From assembly GCA_031835245.1 (NCBI GenBank), contig JAVKOQ010000190.1, forward strand, positions 31,001 through 95,000: a stretch of 64,000 bases of DNA. The letters are read 5' to 3'. The stretch comes from Balamuthia mandrillaris. Lineage: Eukaryota; Discosea; Longamoebia; Balamuthiidae. The stretch's first letter is position 1, and each line of letters opens with the position of its first letter. The translations under genes and the position numbers were made by a program. This document shows positions 1 to 11,082 of the stretch, piece by piece. Under the pieces are notes generated by a model. It was not told the DNA's origin. It did no database searches and worked only from the letters and a program-made list of their open reading frames with translations.

Positions 1-212
1 AACAAAGTGGCCTGGATGTTGCGCAATGGCAAACCGAGGGAAAGAATAGGGGTAGTGCACTTCCAAACCGTTGAAAACACTATGGTGGACTCTCGCCTGT
101 GCTTAGTAGCAGGCGTTCAAAGTGTGTTGAATGGGTACAACCAATCACCCTGGCCACTATCGCTGCCTGTGGGTGGTTCTCCCTCTTTGCCCTCCTCACA
201 TTCGCGTTGTGA

Positions 213-337
213 CACTTCCAGATGTCCTCCTTCCGCTGCCCTGATACATGTCCATGTATCCCAAGGGCATCCTCGCTCCCTCGCCCACTTCAGGGCCTCC
301 ATATGGCCTCCTCCCGCCGCCACACAACAGACTGATT
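213..337 (-). pseudogene. Ankyrin-type repeat fragment of the CPWD class
   Basis: On the minus strand this stretch reads as about 1.5 units of the protist ankyrin repeat type whose units look like AAxGGHLEVLKWARxNGCPWDxxTC. Visible are AAGGGHMEALKWARERGCPW and then RAAEGGHLEV. After the second unit the frame loses the repeat pattern and meets a stop near position 117. No start codon, F-box or further units are convincing upstream. I read it as the eroded remnant of a large ankyrin-repeat family member, lying antisense to and just upstream of the Fic gene. It could instead be one exon of a gene extending beyond the left edge. Confidence 0.45.
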
Positions 338-539
338 CCTTCGCGATGTCCCATCCCCGCCCTCCCTCCTTCGTCATCATCAACCACAACACCGCCAAAG
401 AGCTCACCGCCGCACACAAATAGCATCGTTTTGTTGGATGTGGTCCCTTTTTCCTCGCTGTTGATGGCATCGACAACAACGCCTCTCGCCATCTCCAACA
501 CACCACCCCTGCCATCGCAATATCAATACCAAACCTCGG

Positions 540-1562
540 TTGGTGCACCAATCGTGCACAGCGACGCGGCAATGTGATCTTGATCTTGAAATGCCCCCTC
601 AGATTGATCATCGTCATTGGCTGATTTCTTTGTCGATTTCGAATTCCAAGAATGCAAAACAAACGAACAAAAAAAAACATTTTCAGAGACAGAAGCACAA
701 AACATGCCGGTTACCCAATTGCCCAAACGCTGCTTGCCAGGCTGCAAAGCCTAACGGCAAAGAGACAACCGGTGGACCACGATCCGTTTACGACGAACAA
801 TCCCCCATTTGGAAAGCATTCCGGGTCGCCTTTGCCCACCACAGCACCGCCCTGGAGGGGAACCAACTCACAAAAGGTGAAACACAGCTGGCCATTGATG
901 AATATGCTGAAGGCATAAGCATGGGATTGGGTCTTTCCAAAGAGCTGGGCTTACCATTCGTCACAATCAGCGGCCATAGGTTGCCCTCCAAGGACGTGGA
1001 AGAAGTTGTTAACCATGCATCCGCACTTGAGTATACTCGACAAAACCTGTTTAACAAGGAGATAACCCTGGAAAAGATAGTGAAGCTGAACAGGATACTA
1101 TACCGCGACCACTCTCATGCAACCACCCAAGGACTTCAAGCCACACTCTTCAGGAAGATACCAGTATCTGTGGCTGGAAGCCCTACCATTCGACCTTATC
1201 CACACGAGGCGCCTGCTGTCATGGAGAACCTGCTTCAGGTGCACCAAGAACAAGCCAAACGACTGCCCCCTCCTGTCAATGCTGCTTTGCTTATGATTGA
1301 CTTCTGCTATGTGCACCCCTTTGCTGATGGTAATGGAAGGACAGCACGAACATTGTTGCTGACAGAGCTGTCCAATGCTGGCTATTATGGCTGTGTTATT
1401 CCCAAGAAGGACTGAGCAAAGTACCTGGCTTGCTTTGACCCCTACTTCCTTCATCACGAGTCCAACCCCTGGTTCGAGTATATCTTCCAGCGTGTGGATG
1501 TGTTTCTTGACGAGCTGCTTCTGTACAAGCAAAGGGGCGTCATGCCTTCCTTCGATGAATAA
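540..1562 (+). CDS. Fic-domain AMP transferase, interrupted by an in-frame TGA
   Basis: Fic proteins transfer AMP (or related groups) from a nucleotide to hydroxyl side chains of target proteins. The active-site motif HPFADGNGRTAR (Fic consensus HPFxxGNGRxxR) is near 1313-1348, with catalytic His and the anion-binding loop intact. STALEGN near 842 matches the class II inhibitory helix (S/T)xxxE(G/N), placed N-terminal to the Fic core as expected, so the enzyme should be auto-inhibited. The frame stops at TGA (1413-1415), but the same frame continues for 48 more codons to TAA at 1560-1562 and encodes a plausible Fic C-terminus (AKYLACFDPYF onward). A CGA-to-TGA change at a CpG would explain this. 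The true start is uncertain: ATG 591 is possible, or the first exon ends before a splice acceptor near 685. Family call is firm; whether the gene is functional is open. Confidence 0.8.
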
Positions 1563-1989
1563 CGTTGAACGTGAAGTTCTCAGATAAAGCACCCCATGCG
1601 GTGCGATACCCGAAAGTTCAACGAGACTTGGATTCTCGCCTGACTTGTCTCTCTCACACCTAACCTCCAATGCTTCAGCCACCGTTGTTATTTCATTCAT
1701 TTTCACGCACCTATGGATTCAACGAATTGAATTTGACAACAACAATTTGTTTTCGTCATGATGATTTTCTTGTTTTTGTACAATCGTTTTTACTACACCT
1801 TGTCTTTGTTATCTATACACCTTGTGTCCCAATCATTCAAAGAGAGAGATGATTTTCACTGAAGAGAAAGAGAACGAGAAGAGAGAGAGAGAGAGAAAGA
1901 GAGAACATATACAAAGAGAGCTTTGAATAAGGAGAGGTCATCCTCCTCATCCTCATCCTCTTATTTACATGCAAACCAACTAGTTATTC
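1563..1989. other. Convergent 3' region with GA repeats
   Basis: Between the 3' ends of the Fic gene (+) and the SFT2-like gene (-). It contains a GA-rich run near 1843-1915 and no reading frame that I can support. Confidence 0.5.
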
Positions 1990-2053
1990 TCACACAACTT
2001 CCAATGAGCCAAAGCAGGACTTGCATGTGTTGAAAATGCATGTACGCTGAGGT

Positions 2054-2085
<32 letters not shown>

Positions 2086-3074
2086 AGTACCAGTTTAGGA
2101 AAGGAAGAGGAGGGAGTACATACAGCATAAGGTATATAACTAGCAGCATACCATATCAGCGCACAGAATTGGATAATCACAAAAAGAGCAACCAGTATAG
2201 CCGCCCGTGACTATCATTACATCGACATTACCACCAGGCAAACCGGTCAGAGAGTGAGAGAAGAAGCAGAGGTAGGAAAAGATGGCAGAAGGAGAAAAGA
2301 AGATGGAAGAAGTATAACAACAGAGAAGAAGGGAGAAATGAAAGTACAGTGAAAACAACGAAGAGGGTAAGTCCCAACGAAGCCAAGTAGATAATGGTGG
2401 CGACAAGCCGCACAGGACTAAACATATTTTTGACTTGCTTGACTGGGCCTACCAGAAACATCGTGCTAGGTGTGCATGCATTGCATGATATCGTGTGGTG
2501 AGTGAGCTGTATGGGCAACAGAGAGCAGCAGGGTAGCAAATACAATACCTTGCTAAGAAGAGTACGTTGCCGACCGAGTAGAGCAATGCAAATGGAGCTG
2601 GTGATACCAGCAATGTTTGCACAAACATTATTGACTGTAAAGCCACAAGCGAGAAAGAGAGAGAGGAGAGAGAGAGAGAGAGAGGGAGAGAGGGAGGGGG
2701 GAGAAGTAGAGAAGGATTAGAAGTTTTCTGGTAGACAGTATCCCGCATGGGAAGAGAAGGGATAACCACTCACCAGCAATAAACACAAAAAACCAAGGCC
2801 CAGGCATATGCCAAACCCCATGAGTCTCTATGGTAGGTTCAGCGCATGGTGAGCGAGAGAGCAGGCAGAACAACCTTCAGAGGGTACAGCAACGGGGGCC
2901 ATTACGTACGTGCTTGTAGGAGAGGGTCGTACGCTCGTTCAACTCAGCAGAGAGCTCAGCCCAAAGGGTGGGCTCTGGCTCTGGTTGGCGTCCAAACCAT
3001 CCACTGAGCCGCGCAGACCAAACGGTGGGCTCTGGTTCCGGCTGCCGTCCAAACCACCCACTGAGGCGCTCCAT
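1990..3074 (-). CDS. SFT2: SFT2-family Golgi vesicle transport protein
   Basis: Sft2/SFT2D proteins are four-helix Golgi membrane proteins that assist fusion of endosome-derived vesicles. Joining minus-strand exons gives the family in order: RLMGFGICLGLGF (about 2848-2800), LSIMFVQTLLVSPAPFALLY (2640-2560), STMFLVGPVKQVKNMFSP, then LVATIIYLASLGLTLFVVF, AAILVALFVIIQFC, ALIWYAASYIPYA and a short Cys-rich tail ending at TGA 1990-1992. GT-AG boundaries keep frame at each join (for example acceptor CTACCATAG before RLMG, and donor GTATGT after SYIPYA). Exon 1 is 3074-2910. The N-terminal extension is odd: a 19-residue unit starting RLSGWFGRQPEPEPT occurs twice in tandem, which is not part of the family. 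Introns carry CT repeats on the coding strand at 2053-2082 and 2650-2700. Confidence 0.88.
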
Positions 3075-3389
3075 GTGCCCTGCCTGGCTTCCCCTTCTTC
3101 TTTGTCTGCGTGCTTCTGCTTCTGCTAAAGCTTCTTTAGGTGGGGGGTCAAGGCCTTGAGGTGGTTGCAGGGAATTTTCGGTGGGTGTGGATGATGATGG
3201 GGCATCATCACCGAAAAGCGGTGCTATTGCCCTCCTGATGTCGCGGTGCTGACATCATTCGGCAAGAACCAACCCAAACCTCCTCGTGCCGCTGGTTTTC
3301 GAGGAGGAGGAGGGGCCACAGGCGGAGCACAGCAGAAGACAAAGAAGAAATAAGAAGAAGAAGAACGCAGTGCAGCACCAAAAATAATA
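3075..3389. promoter_or_regulatory. Divergent intergenic region, SFT2-like (-) and acyl-CoA oxidase (+)
   Basis: The gap separates two divergent start codons, so it must hold both promoters. I see a purine-rich AGAAGAAG stretch near 3340-3368 and no obvious TATA box. No coding potential was recognised. Confidence 0.4.
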
Positions 3390-5756
3390 ATGCAACCAAG
3401 CCAACAACAGCCGCAACACCAGGCATTGTGGAGGCTACAACGTACCTTTGCGCACCTGCAACCAGCCCAGAGGGAAGCTCCCCAGCAAGGGCTGAGGTTG
3501 GAGGAGTGCGGCGGTAGCGTGGCCCCTGGGGCTCAGCTACGTGCCAAATGGCACCAGGCGCCCAGCTTCGACGTGAAGGAAATGACGGCCTTGCTGGACC
3601 ATGACAACCACGAGACGAGGGCCAGGCTGAGAGAGTTCCTGAAGGACCCCCTCTTTGTCGTCAAGAACAACATCTCCTTGCCAGAGGAGAGGGAGGTGGC
3701 TCTGCAGCGCCTTCAAAAGATTTGTGACAACGACTTCCTCTCCGTGCGTGACTTTAGATCCAACCCCAAGAGGATCTTCGCCGCCCACGAGCTCAGCGGC
3801 ATTGTGGACGGTAGCGTGGCCACCAAGATGACCGTGCAGTTCAACTTGTTTGGCGGCACTGTCCTCAAGCTTGGTACTGAGAGGCACCACCGCCTCCTTC
3901 TTCAGGGCATTGACAGCCTCCGCGACATTGGCTGCTTTGCTTTGACCGAGGTTGCCTCTCCTCTTTGCTTCTCTCTCTCTCTCCCTCTCTCTCTCTGCTT
4001 CTCTCTTGTGGTTGTCTGGCTGACATGCGCAACAATAACAATAGTTGGGATATGGCAACAACGCCGTAGAGATGGAGACCACCGCCATTTATGACGAAAA
4101 GACAGATGAGTTCATTCTGAATACTCCCTCCACTGTTGCTCAAAAATACTGGATCACAAACTCTGCCATCCACGCTCGTTGGGCTGTTGTCTTTGCTCAA
4201 CTCTACATCAAGGGCACACACCATGGCATCCACGCTTTCCTCTGCCGCATTCGCGATGACAACCACGTTCCATGCAGGGGAGTGAGAGTGGAGGACATGG
4301 GCAGAAAGATAAGCATGAATGGTGTGGACAACGGAAAGCTTTGGTTTGACAATGTTCGTGTGCCTCGCGAAAACTTGCTGGATGCTTATTCCCAAGTAGA
4401 GAAAGGAGGAGCCTTCCGTTCCTCTATCAAGGGCACCCGCAACCGTTTCCTGGCGGTGGCTGATCAACTTTTGGTGGGTTTTTACTTTGTCTTTTTTTAT
4501 TAGCAAATTTTTGACCTCTAGTTTTTGCATCACTGTAGAGCGGACGCATCTGTATTGCAAGTATGATGCAAGGTGCAGTCAAAGTTGGGCTCCTTATTGC
4601 TATCCGTTATGCCTCCTCCAGGCTTTGCGTTGGTCCTACGGGGAAGAGGTTTGTTAGCATCGTCATCTCCATTTGTTTATTAAGTTATTAATTTTGTATT
4701 TTTCTTCTGTACCTCACTTTAGCGATACTCCCATTTTGGCTTACCAACTACAGCAACGTGCATTGATGCCTCTCGTGGCAAGGACTTATGCCCTCAACTT
4801 TGGTCTAGACTTTTTGAAAGACTACTTTGAGAGCGTCACTATCGGAGACAAGAAGGGAGACGAGCTGGCAGGAAAGTTGCTTGTTATTTATTGTTGTGTG
4901 TTGAAGCCACTCGTGTCATGGCACGCAGGTGAAGCTGCTGTCATTTGCAGGTTTGACACTCTCTTGCTTGGCCTCTAAGAACCCGCCTTCTTTTTTTGTC
5001 CTCTTAACTGATCATCCGTCACCATGGAAAAACAGGGAGCGCTGTGGTGGTCAAGGCTATTTGAGCTGCAACAGATTCGGTGAGGGCATTGGCGGAGCTC
5101 ACGCTGGCATGACCGCAGAGGGCGACAACTCAGTGCTCATGCAAAAGGTGGCCAAAGAGCTGTTGACCATCCTGAGGACAGGCCAGCTTGAACTCAGATC
5201 GGAGGGCGATGCTCCTGCCAGTAAGGACTTGCAGAACGAGGCCTTCCTGCACCACCTTCTGGAGCTTCGCTTCTCCAAGCAGTTGATGCACTTGGCCCGA
5301 TCCTTGCAATCCAAGATGGGCAGCGGAGAGAAGCTCTTCCACGTATGGATGGAGCAGGAGAGCGACGCTGTGCAAGCCGCTGCTAGAGCCTTTGGTGAGC
5401 AGGTGGCATCCTCTCAGTTCCTAAATGTGCTCTCCTCTTCGTCGGTGTCGGCCGCCAACAAGAAGGTGCTGGCCTCCCTCTACAAGCTCTTCGCCCTGTC
5501 AGCAGTTGAGAGGGACTTGGCGTGGTACCTCTTCACCAACACGCTCAGCCAGGAGCAGGGCCGTCTCGTAGGCGACCATATCCGCGTCCTCTGCGCAGAA
5601 CTAGCCCCGCAGGCCCTCCACCTCGTGGATGCCTTTGGCATTCCTGACCACATGGTGCAGGCACCCATCGCCCTCGACTGGCAAAAGTTCAACGAGGTGG
5701 ATAACGTCGGTGAGTCCTACGACTATGTCAAGCAAGAATTCGGCATTTCTGGATAA
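3390..5756 (+). CDS. ACX: Acyl-CoA oxidase, peroxisomal (PTS2-type N-terminus)
   Basis: Catalyses the first, FAD-dependent step of peroxisomal beta-oxidation (acyl-CoA to trans-2-enoyl-CoA with H2O2 production). Five exons join in frame: 3390-3950, 4045-4473, 4539-4648, 4723-4950 and 5036-5756. Family landmarks are [20 protein letters not shown], the [18 protein letters not shown] region, [20 protein letters not shown], and REACGG-like [18 protein letters not shown], which should contain the catalytic Glu. The C-terminal acyl-CoA oxidase domain runs to the end. The protein ends in ISG, so there is no PTS1. Residues near 15-23 read RLQRTFAHL, which fits the PTS2 consensus R(L/I/V)x5(H/Q)(L/A). 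Plant long-chain oxidases of this type also use PTS2. Intron 1 carries CT repeats straight after its donor. Confidence 0.92.
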
Positions 5757-5903
5757 CCCAATAGCATGATGATGTTGTGACGCAAACGAAGAGAACGGCC
5801 ATCACATGTAACCCCGTCTTTCACTCTTTTATAATTACCGCTGCACTCTCTCCCTCTCTGCCTCCTCACCCAAAACCCCGGCTGATATCAAGGCTGTTTG
5901 TTT

Positions 5904-6710
5904 TTACTCACAAGCGAAATAGTTATCAAGGGATGGGTCGATACTATCCTCGCCATAACCACCGGTGCCAACACCAACGCCACCAAAATCAACACCGCTA
6001 TCCATCCCACCAGCAATACCAGCAATGGAAGGTCCTTCGTCTAAGAGCCATTGCTCGAAGTAGTCTTCCAGCTGATCAATCGATAGTTGGTCTATACTTC
6101 CGCCATCATCATTTTCTTCACCCAAGCAATCGCCACTCCCATAATGGTCAGTAAGCAAGTGGTGTAGTTGCGCTGCTGGATCCTCCTCCGCGTTGGCTAT
6201 GCTGAAGAGAGGAGGCTGCCGCTCCTGCTGCTCGTTTGGTTGTTGCTGTTTTTGCCGGTGTGTTCTGTTCAATATGAGGAGAAAGTATATCTGCCAAAAG
6301 GTGTCTTCGCGCATGCGTGATGGGCACAGTTCGTAACGCAACCGCTGGAGCTCGGGAACTTCTTTGAGGATAAGCACAGCATGCGCTTCTTGTTCCTCCG
6401 ATAAAAGGAAGGCATCCGCTGCGTGCACCCATTAATATCAGGAGAGCCGGAAAATATCAGCGCTCTGTAGAGCGGAACCTCACGTACCTCCTCGTGGGTT
6501 AGGGAAGTTGGTAAATGTTTCTGGGTGCTGTGCTACATGGTGTAGGTACTCCTTTAAGCTCTCCGTTACCTCGTAGACGCCACTCAGCGGTGGTTTATTC
6601 GCCGCTAGATCCTGTCTGGGCCGCCCAGTGCCCTTCTCTTGTGTTTTCGTTGGGGAAACCCATTGAGTTGCTGTGCTGGCTATATCTTTAAACAAGCCGG
6701 ACCACTCCAT
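5904..6710 (-). CDS. BSD-domain protein
   Basis: Exon 1 (6710-6488) encodes MEWSGLFKDIASTATQW followed by a Pro/Lys-rich linker and SLKEYLHHVAQHPETFTNFP. Exon 2 starts at 6418 after a CGCAG acceptor and gives FLLSEEQEAHAVLILKEVPE, LQRLRYELCPSRMREDTFWQ and IYFLLILNRT. The last segments are the BSD signature: a long helix, the LxP(S)xxxxxxFW motif and aromatic residues after it. An acidic, Gly-rich tail ends near 5904. BSD proteins include TFIIH p62 and the BSDC1/SYAP1-like cytoplasmic group; the short length (about 245 aa) and the N-terminal helix favour the latter. The stop overlaps a good donor (GTGAGTAA at 5904-5911), so one more small 3' exon is possible. Confidence 0.75.
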
Positions 6711-6949
6711 CCTCGAGTGGTTTTGTCTGTGTTGCACAAGTATTATCTCGTGTTGTTGACTTGGGGGGGATGAGAGTTCTCCCGCGGTTCTTCTTCTTCT
6801 TCTTGCTTTATTGCAGTGAGGGGGCACCCACCCGTTTTCTCCTTTTTTTGGTGCTAACAATAATCGCCGATTATAAATCACAAAATCATCGACGAATTTT
6901 TATAATCAAAAAAACGAAGAGAGAGGGAGGGAAGCCAAGCCAAGCAAAG

Positions 6950-8166
6950 ATGGAAGTGGAAGCCTTTCGCAAGATTCACCCTGCCGAGTTCCACCGCAAG
7001 TTCCTTGTTCACAACCTGCGACCAGATGGGCGTAGCCTTTTTGCGGTACGAGAGACTTCGGTGACAGAAGGTACGTGTGCGGCTGCAACGGCGGACTGGC
7101 CTTTCTTTCTGGCTTACTGGTTGCCTTCCCAACACCCAACACAAGGCTCCATCGGAACCACTTTTGGCTCTGCTTTCGTCAAAATGGGCAGCACCTCAGT
7201 GATCGCTGGCGTTAGAGCTGAAGTAGGAACCTTTCCAAAGGCAACTAGAGTGACTACCTTTGACAAACAAGAACCCTTCTCTCCGATAAGTACGTTTTTG
7301 CGTTGTGCGTGATTCCGTTGCGGATTCGCTCTCTTAACCAGCCTTTCATCGTCTGCAGTTGTGAATGTGGAGCTACGGCCTCTGTGCTCTCCAAAGTTCA
7401 AACCAGGAAAACCGTCAGAACAGCAGCAACAGCTCGTACAGACTCTTAACACTTTGCTCCGAACGTATGTACTTTGCACTTCTTTCTCTTGTCTTCCTTG
7501 CCTCGCCTCTCTTTCTCAGTGCATGACTCGTTTTTTTTAAAAAAATTTGCAGCACAAACATCATAGATCCAAAAGAGTTGTGTGTGAAGGAAGGAGAAGT
7601 AAGCTGGTATCTATACGTGGATATGTATTGCCTTGACTACGATGGAGCCCTCTTTGATGCCTGTCTGTTAGCCTTGCTGGCTGCTCTCGAGCGAGGTACA
7701 CTCCATTCTGTTTCTGTAACTGTTGTTCCTAACGCAATCTTCATCCACGAAGTGCGGCTGCCAAAGGCCATGATCAACGAGGCGGAGGACGGCAGTGTCA
7801 CTGTAACGGTAACACCAGAAAGAGAGCAAACCCTCCGCATTCATAACTATCCTGTTTCGTTGACGTTTGGGACGTTGGACAGGTACCTTCCACATCTTTT
7901 TTTTTTTAATTCTCCGCTCCCTAACCTTTTCAACTGGGACTGACGGAGTGGTGTGAAGCTATGAAATAGCAGACCCAACGGCAGCAGAGGAAGAGATATT
8001 GGATAACACGTTCAGCATTGTTTACAATAACCGCCACCAGCTGTGCGGCGTGTACAAGTTTGGCGGCAGCGCCACTCCTCATGATAGGCTAAAGCAGTGC
8101 ATGGAACGGGCCAGAGCACGCGTTGAAGAGGTGATGGCCCTTCTTACCGGCCCCTCCTCCTCGTAA
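6950..8166 (+). CDS. RRP43: Exosome complex subunit RRP43/EXOSC8 (RNase PH-like)
   Basis: A ring subunit of the RNA exosome, acting in rRNA 3' processing and RNA decay in nucleus and cytoplasm. Exons: 6950-7070, 7146-7289, 7359-7464, 7553-7882 and 7959-8166. The N-terminus AFRKIHPAEFHRKFLVHNLR followed by PDGRS is diagnostic for the Rrp43/Rrp42/Rrp45 group, and HPAEF-type starts favour EXOSC8. Next come FGSAFVKMGSTSVIAGVRAE (RNase PH fold beta strands) and MYCLDYDGALFDACLLALLA, a hallmark of this family. The end is the C-terminal RNase PH domain (QTLRIHNYPVSLTFGTLD, then DNTFSIVYNN). Splice junctions are GT-AG and restore a continuous frame. It starts about 240 bp from the divergent BSD gene. 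Confidence 0.9.
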
Positions 8167-8339
8167 TACCCACCTTTGAAGGAGGACAAATAAACATGAA
8201 AGAAAAGGAAGGAACAACAGCATAAAACCAGAAGATTCTTTGCAGTGATGATGGTCAAGGCGGCGCAAAAATCATAAGAGCTAAGGACAAATACGTGGGT
8301 GGATGCGTGGGCAAAAAATAATGAGGCCAGCTGAGGCGT

Positions 8340-10147
8340 TCACTTGTTTCTTTGCAAAAGGGACTGAATGTCAAGGAAGGATTGACGAAGGTGAGAGGCG
8401 TAGGCCTGGTTCTCGTTCTGGAAGGAAGAAACTGTGATAGGAATTGCATCATTGTGGATCATGTAGCCGAGGCCAAGTCCATCAGAGACCACAGGCCCGA
8501 AGCCAAATAGGTCGAGCGAGTCAGTGCCACAGTTGCTAGTGGAGAGAACAGAGGCGGAGAGTTTGGCGTAGGCAGGGTCGAGGAAGAGGGCAGGGATCTC
8601 GTAGCGTGGCAGCCTTTGCTGCTTGTGGAAGGCGAGGTTCTTCAAAGCGAACCAGTGCCTGTCGACACCTTGCCCGTTCTTGGCCTCGTTCATGCGGGCG
8701 GTATGAGCCTCTACGGCCTTACGCAGGCTGTCCTCCTTCTCGGCGGGCGTGGCCTTGGCTGAGGTGAAGCTCTGCGTGAAGGCAAGGCTCTGTGGGGTGA
8801 CGGAGCGGAGGGTCTCGGTCCTGCCGTGCAGGAAGCGTTTGGTCATGGCGGACTCGTAGGTGCTGGCAGGCTGGCCCTTCATCCTGAAGTAGGCCAGCTG
8901 GAATGCCATCTGAACCAAACCGTCGGGGCTAAACTTGTTGCCAGTAATAAACTTCTTGCCATAGTCTCGGAACTCGAGTACGGTGGTTTTGGTGTTTTTG
9001 ATGAGGTCATCGGCGACAGCGCCAGCCTCCTCCATGCCTCGCAGCACGTTGGCGGGCAAGTGCCAGCTAAGCTCTTGCACATTGCTGCTGCTGCTGCTTG
9101 CATTGTTTTGCTTGCTAGCATCAGACTGGCGGGCAAAGGCCTGGCCCTCGGTGGCCAATCGGATGAGAGTGTGGCCATCGTAGGGGCTGTGCTCCATATT
9201 GACACCGCTCATGCCGTTCTCGCAGACAATCAATTGAAGCTTGTCAAACCAGCGGTTGCGGGCATTGCCGTGCAGAAACACATCAGCGGCTTCCTGAAGG
9301 GAAGTAGGGGCATTGTTCTCCAACACCAGCACGAATAGGGCAGAGTCCACGCATTGCAGAGAGGCTTGGTTGTGGGAGTCGTGACTGAGGAGGCTCTGCC
9401 TGAGAGATGCCCAGTGGTCCCTGTTTCCAGCAGTGAGAACGCCTAAGGCATGGGTGGGCTTAGTTGAAGACGAAGCGATGTGGTTGAGCTGGGAGGCGAT
9501 GCTAGCTTGACTTATTGGCTGGCCGTTGACGTCCAAAATGTCTACCTTGTAAAAGTGGTTGTTGGAAAGAACTACAATATGCCGAGAAGAAGGATAGCTA
9601 CGGAGGGCGTCTCTGCCAGGTACAGGTATTCTGGTGGTGCCAAAGAGCTGGCTGTACTGGTACATGCAAAGAGGGGTGGTCCTCTCCATGTCTGGCTCCA
9701 ACTTCTCTTCCCTTATAAGCTGCAAAAACTTGGCAAAGCCCTCCACCAAGCTGGCTGCTCTCTCTGGCTGAGACTTGCGGTCAGGGTCCTCCTTGAAGAT
9801 GAAGTAAGGGTTGACATTGATGGGCAATGGGTCCCTGATGGTGAGGTACATGGTATCCCACCAGCCCTCCAACCAGCTGGTGGGCGACTCTTTGTCCAGC
9901 CGCTGCAAGTCCTCTTGTAGGGCTTTGCCCTCTCCCGCCACGAACTCTTCCAGCAACTTCGTGGTGCGCTGCAACTCCTCTTTGGAGACGATAGGCGTCA
10001 AGTAATCCAAGTAGTGCTTGCCGGTCTCTTCTAGTGTTGGGATTGGAAGACGCGGCATGCTCCGCTGGTTCTTCCACATTGGTCCGTTGCCATAGTTCAC
10101 TGCTGCTGTTCCACTCGCAAAGCTTTGGTGGTCGTTGGTCGCACACA

Positions 10148-10178
<31 letters not shown>

Positions 10179-10362
10179 AAGAAGAAGAAGAAGAAGAACA
10201 AGAAGAAGAAGTAGAAAACTGGAAAAAAAATTAAACAGCGTAAACGAAGACGACGTACCTCCTCATCGAAGTTTTCGCCATTTGAGAGGAGCGACCAGCA
10301 ACAACGCTGCCCGCTGCACTGAGCTTACTGCCACCAACGAACGCCACACTCTTCCTCATCAT
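8340..10362 (-). CDS. CRAT: Carnitine/choline O-acyltransferase with spliced mitochondrial presequence
   Basis: Transfers acyl groups between CoA and carnitine. The main exon (10122-8340) encodes the whole catalytic domain. Visible are LPIPTLEETGKHYLDYLTPI, the catalytic His in MSGVNMEHSPYDGHTLIRL, SPDGLVQMAFQLAYFRMKGQ, FLHGRTETLRS and the STSN motif followed by FGFGPVVSDGLGLGY. These fit carnitine acetyltransferase best, although EHSPYDG also resembles choline acetyltransferase. A separate first exon (10362-10259) starts MMRKSVAFVGGSKLSAAGSV and splices via GTACGT/AAAG to give MRSFASGTA, a typical mitochondrial targeting sequence. The 136-nt intron consists largely of a TCT repeat on the coding strand. 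The predicted protein is about 628 aa. The C-terminus (QRNK) is not a PTS1. Acyl-CoA oxidase nearby suggests, but does not prove, shared lipid metabolism. Confidence 0.9.
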
Positions 10363-10540
10363 GGACTCTCACCCTGCTGCTGCCACTGGCCTTTGCACCA
10401 CTACTACACCGTTGTGGTTGTGGTTGTTTTTTAACAACAAAATAAATTGGGGGGGGGGTTTTGTTTCCCTTTTTTTTAAGGTAGTCACGAGAGAGAGGAC
10501 ATGAGACCATTGTAACGCCCACCGCAAAGAGCCACCCACG

Positions 10541-10580
<40 letters not shown>

Positions 10581-10591
10581 AGAATAGAAAG

Positions 10592-10630
<39 letters not shown>

Positions 10631-10686
10631 GACAGAAAAGAAATAAATTAAGATTGTTGAATACAAAAATGAGGGGGATGTTTAGC
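10363..10686. repeat. Intergenic region with GA dinucleotide arrays
   Basis: Lies between the 3' end of the membrane-protein gene and the start of the acyltransferase gene, both on the minus strand. It contains GA arrays at about 10543-10577 and 10593-10625, a G9 run near 10451-10459 and no recognisable gene. Confidence 0.6.
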
Positions 10687-11044
10687 TCAAAAGTTAACAT
10701 GGCCTCTGGTGTTGCCACGTTTCTTCGGGAGGATGCATGCGAAGAAGAGGGCCGCCACTAAAACCACACCCACAATAAAGAAGGTCACCGGAACCAATAC
10801 AGCTATCAAAATGGTGGTTTCTGCATCAGGGTCATCATCGTCCTGTTCATCCGACTCGTTGAGCAGGAATTCTATGGAAGGGTCAAACTCCAACGTGGAC
10901 GAGAATCTAAACGTAATACCCACGCTCAACGTTCGCACTTCCTCCTTCTCATTCGCCACTTGTTCGATGGTATACGTTACCGGAGTAGGCTCCCCATCAT
11001 TGACCGAAAAGTTCAACTGGCATGCAAAATAAGGAGTCAATCCA

Positions 11045-11082
<38 letters not shown>

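Noticed and set aside
1413-1415. Selenocysteine or reassigned TGA in the Fic gene
   Set aside because: Several other genes end at TGA, no SECIS-like structure was recognised downstream, and the Fic family normally has an Arg or similar residue here. A point mutation is simpler.
10149-10211. Basic Arg-rich frame from the AGA array near 10.15 kb
   Set aside because: The array is inside the first intron of the acyltransferase gene; the Arg run is a repeat artefact.
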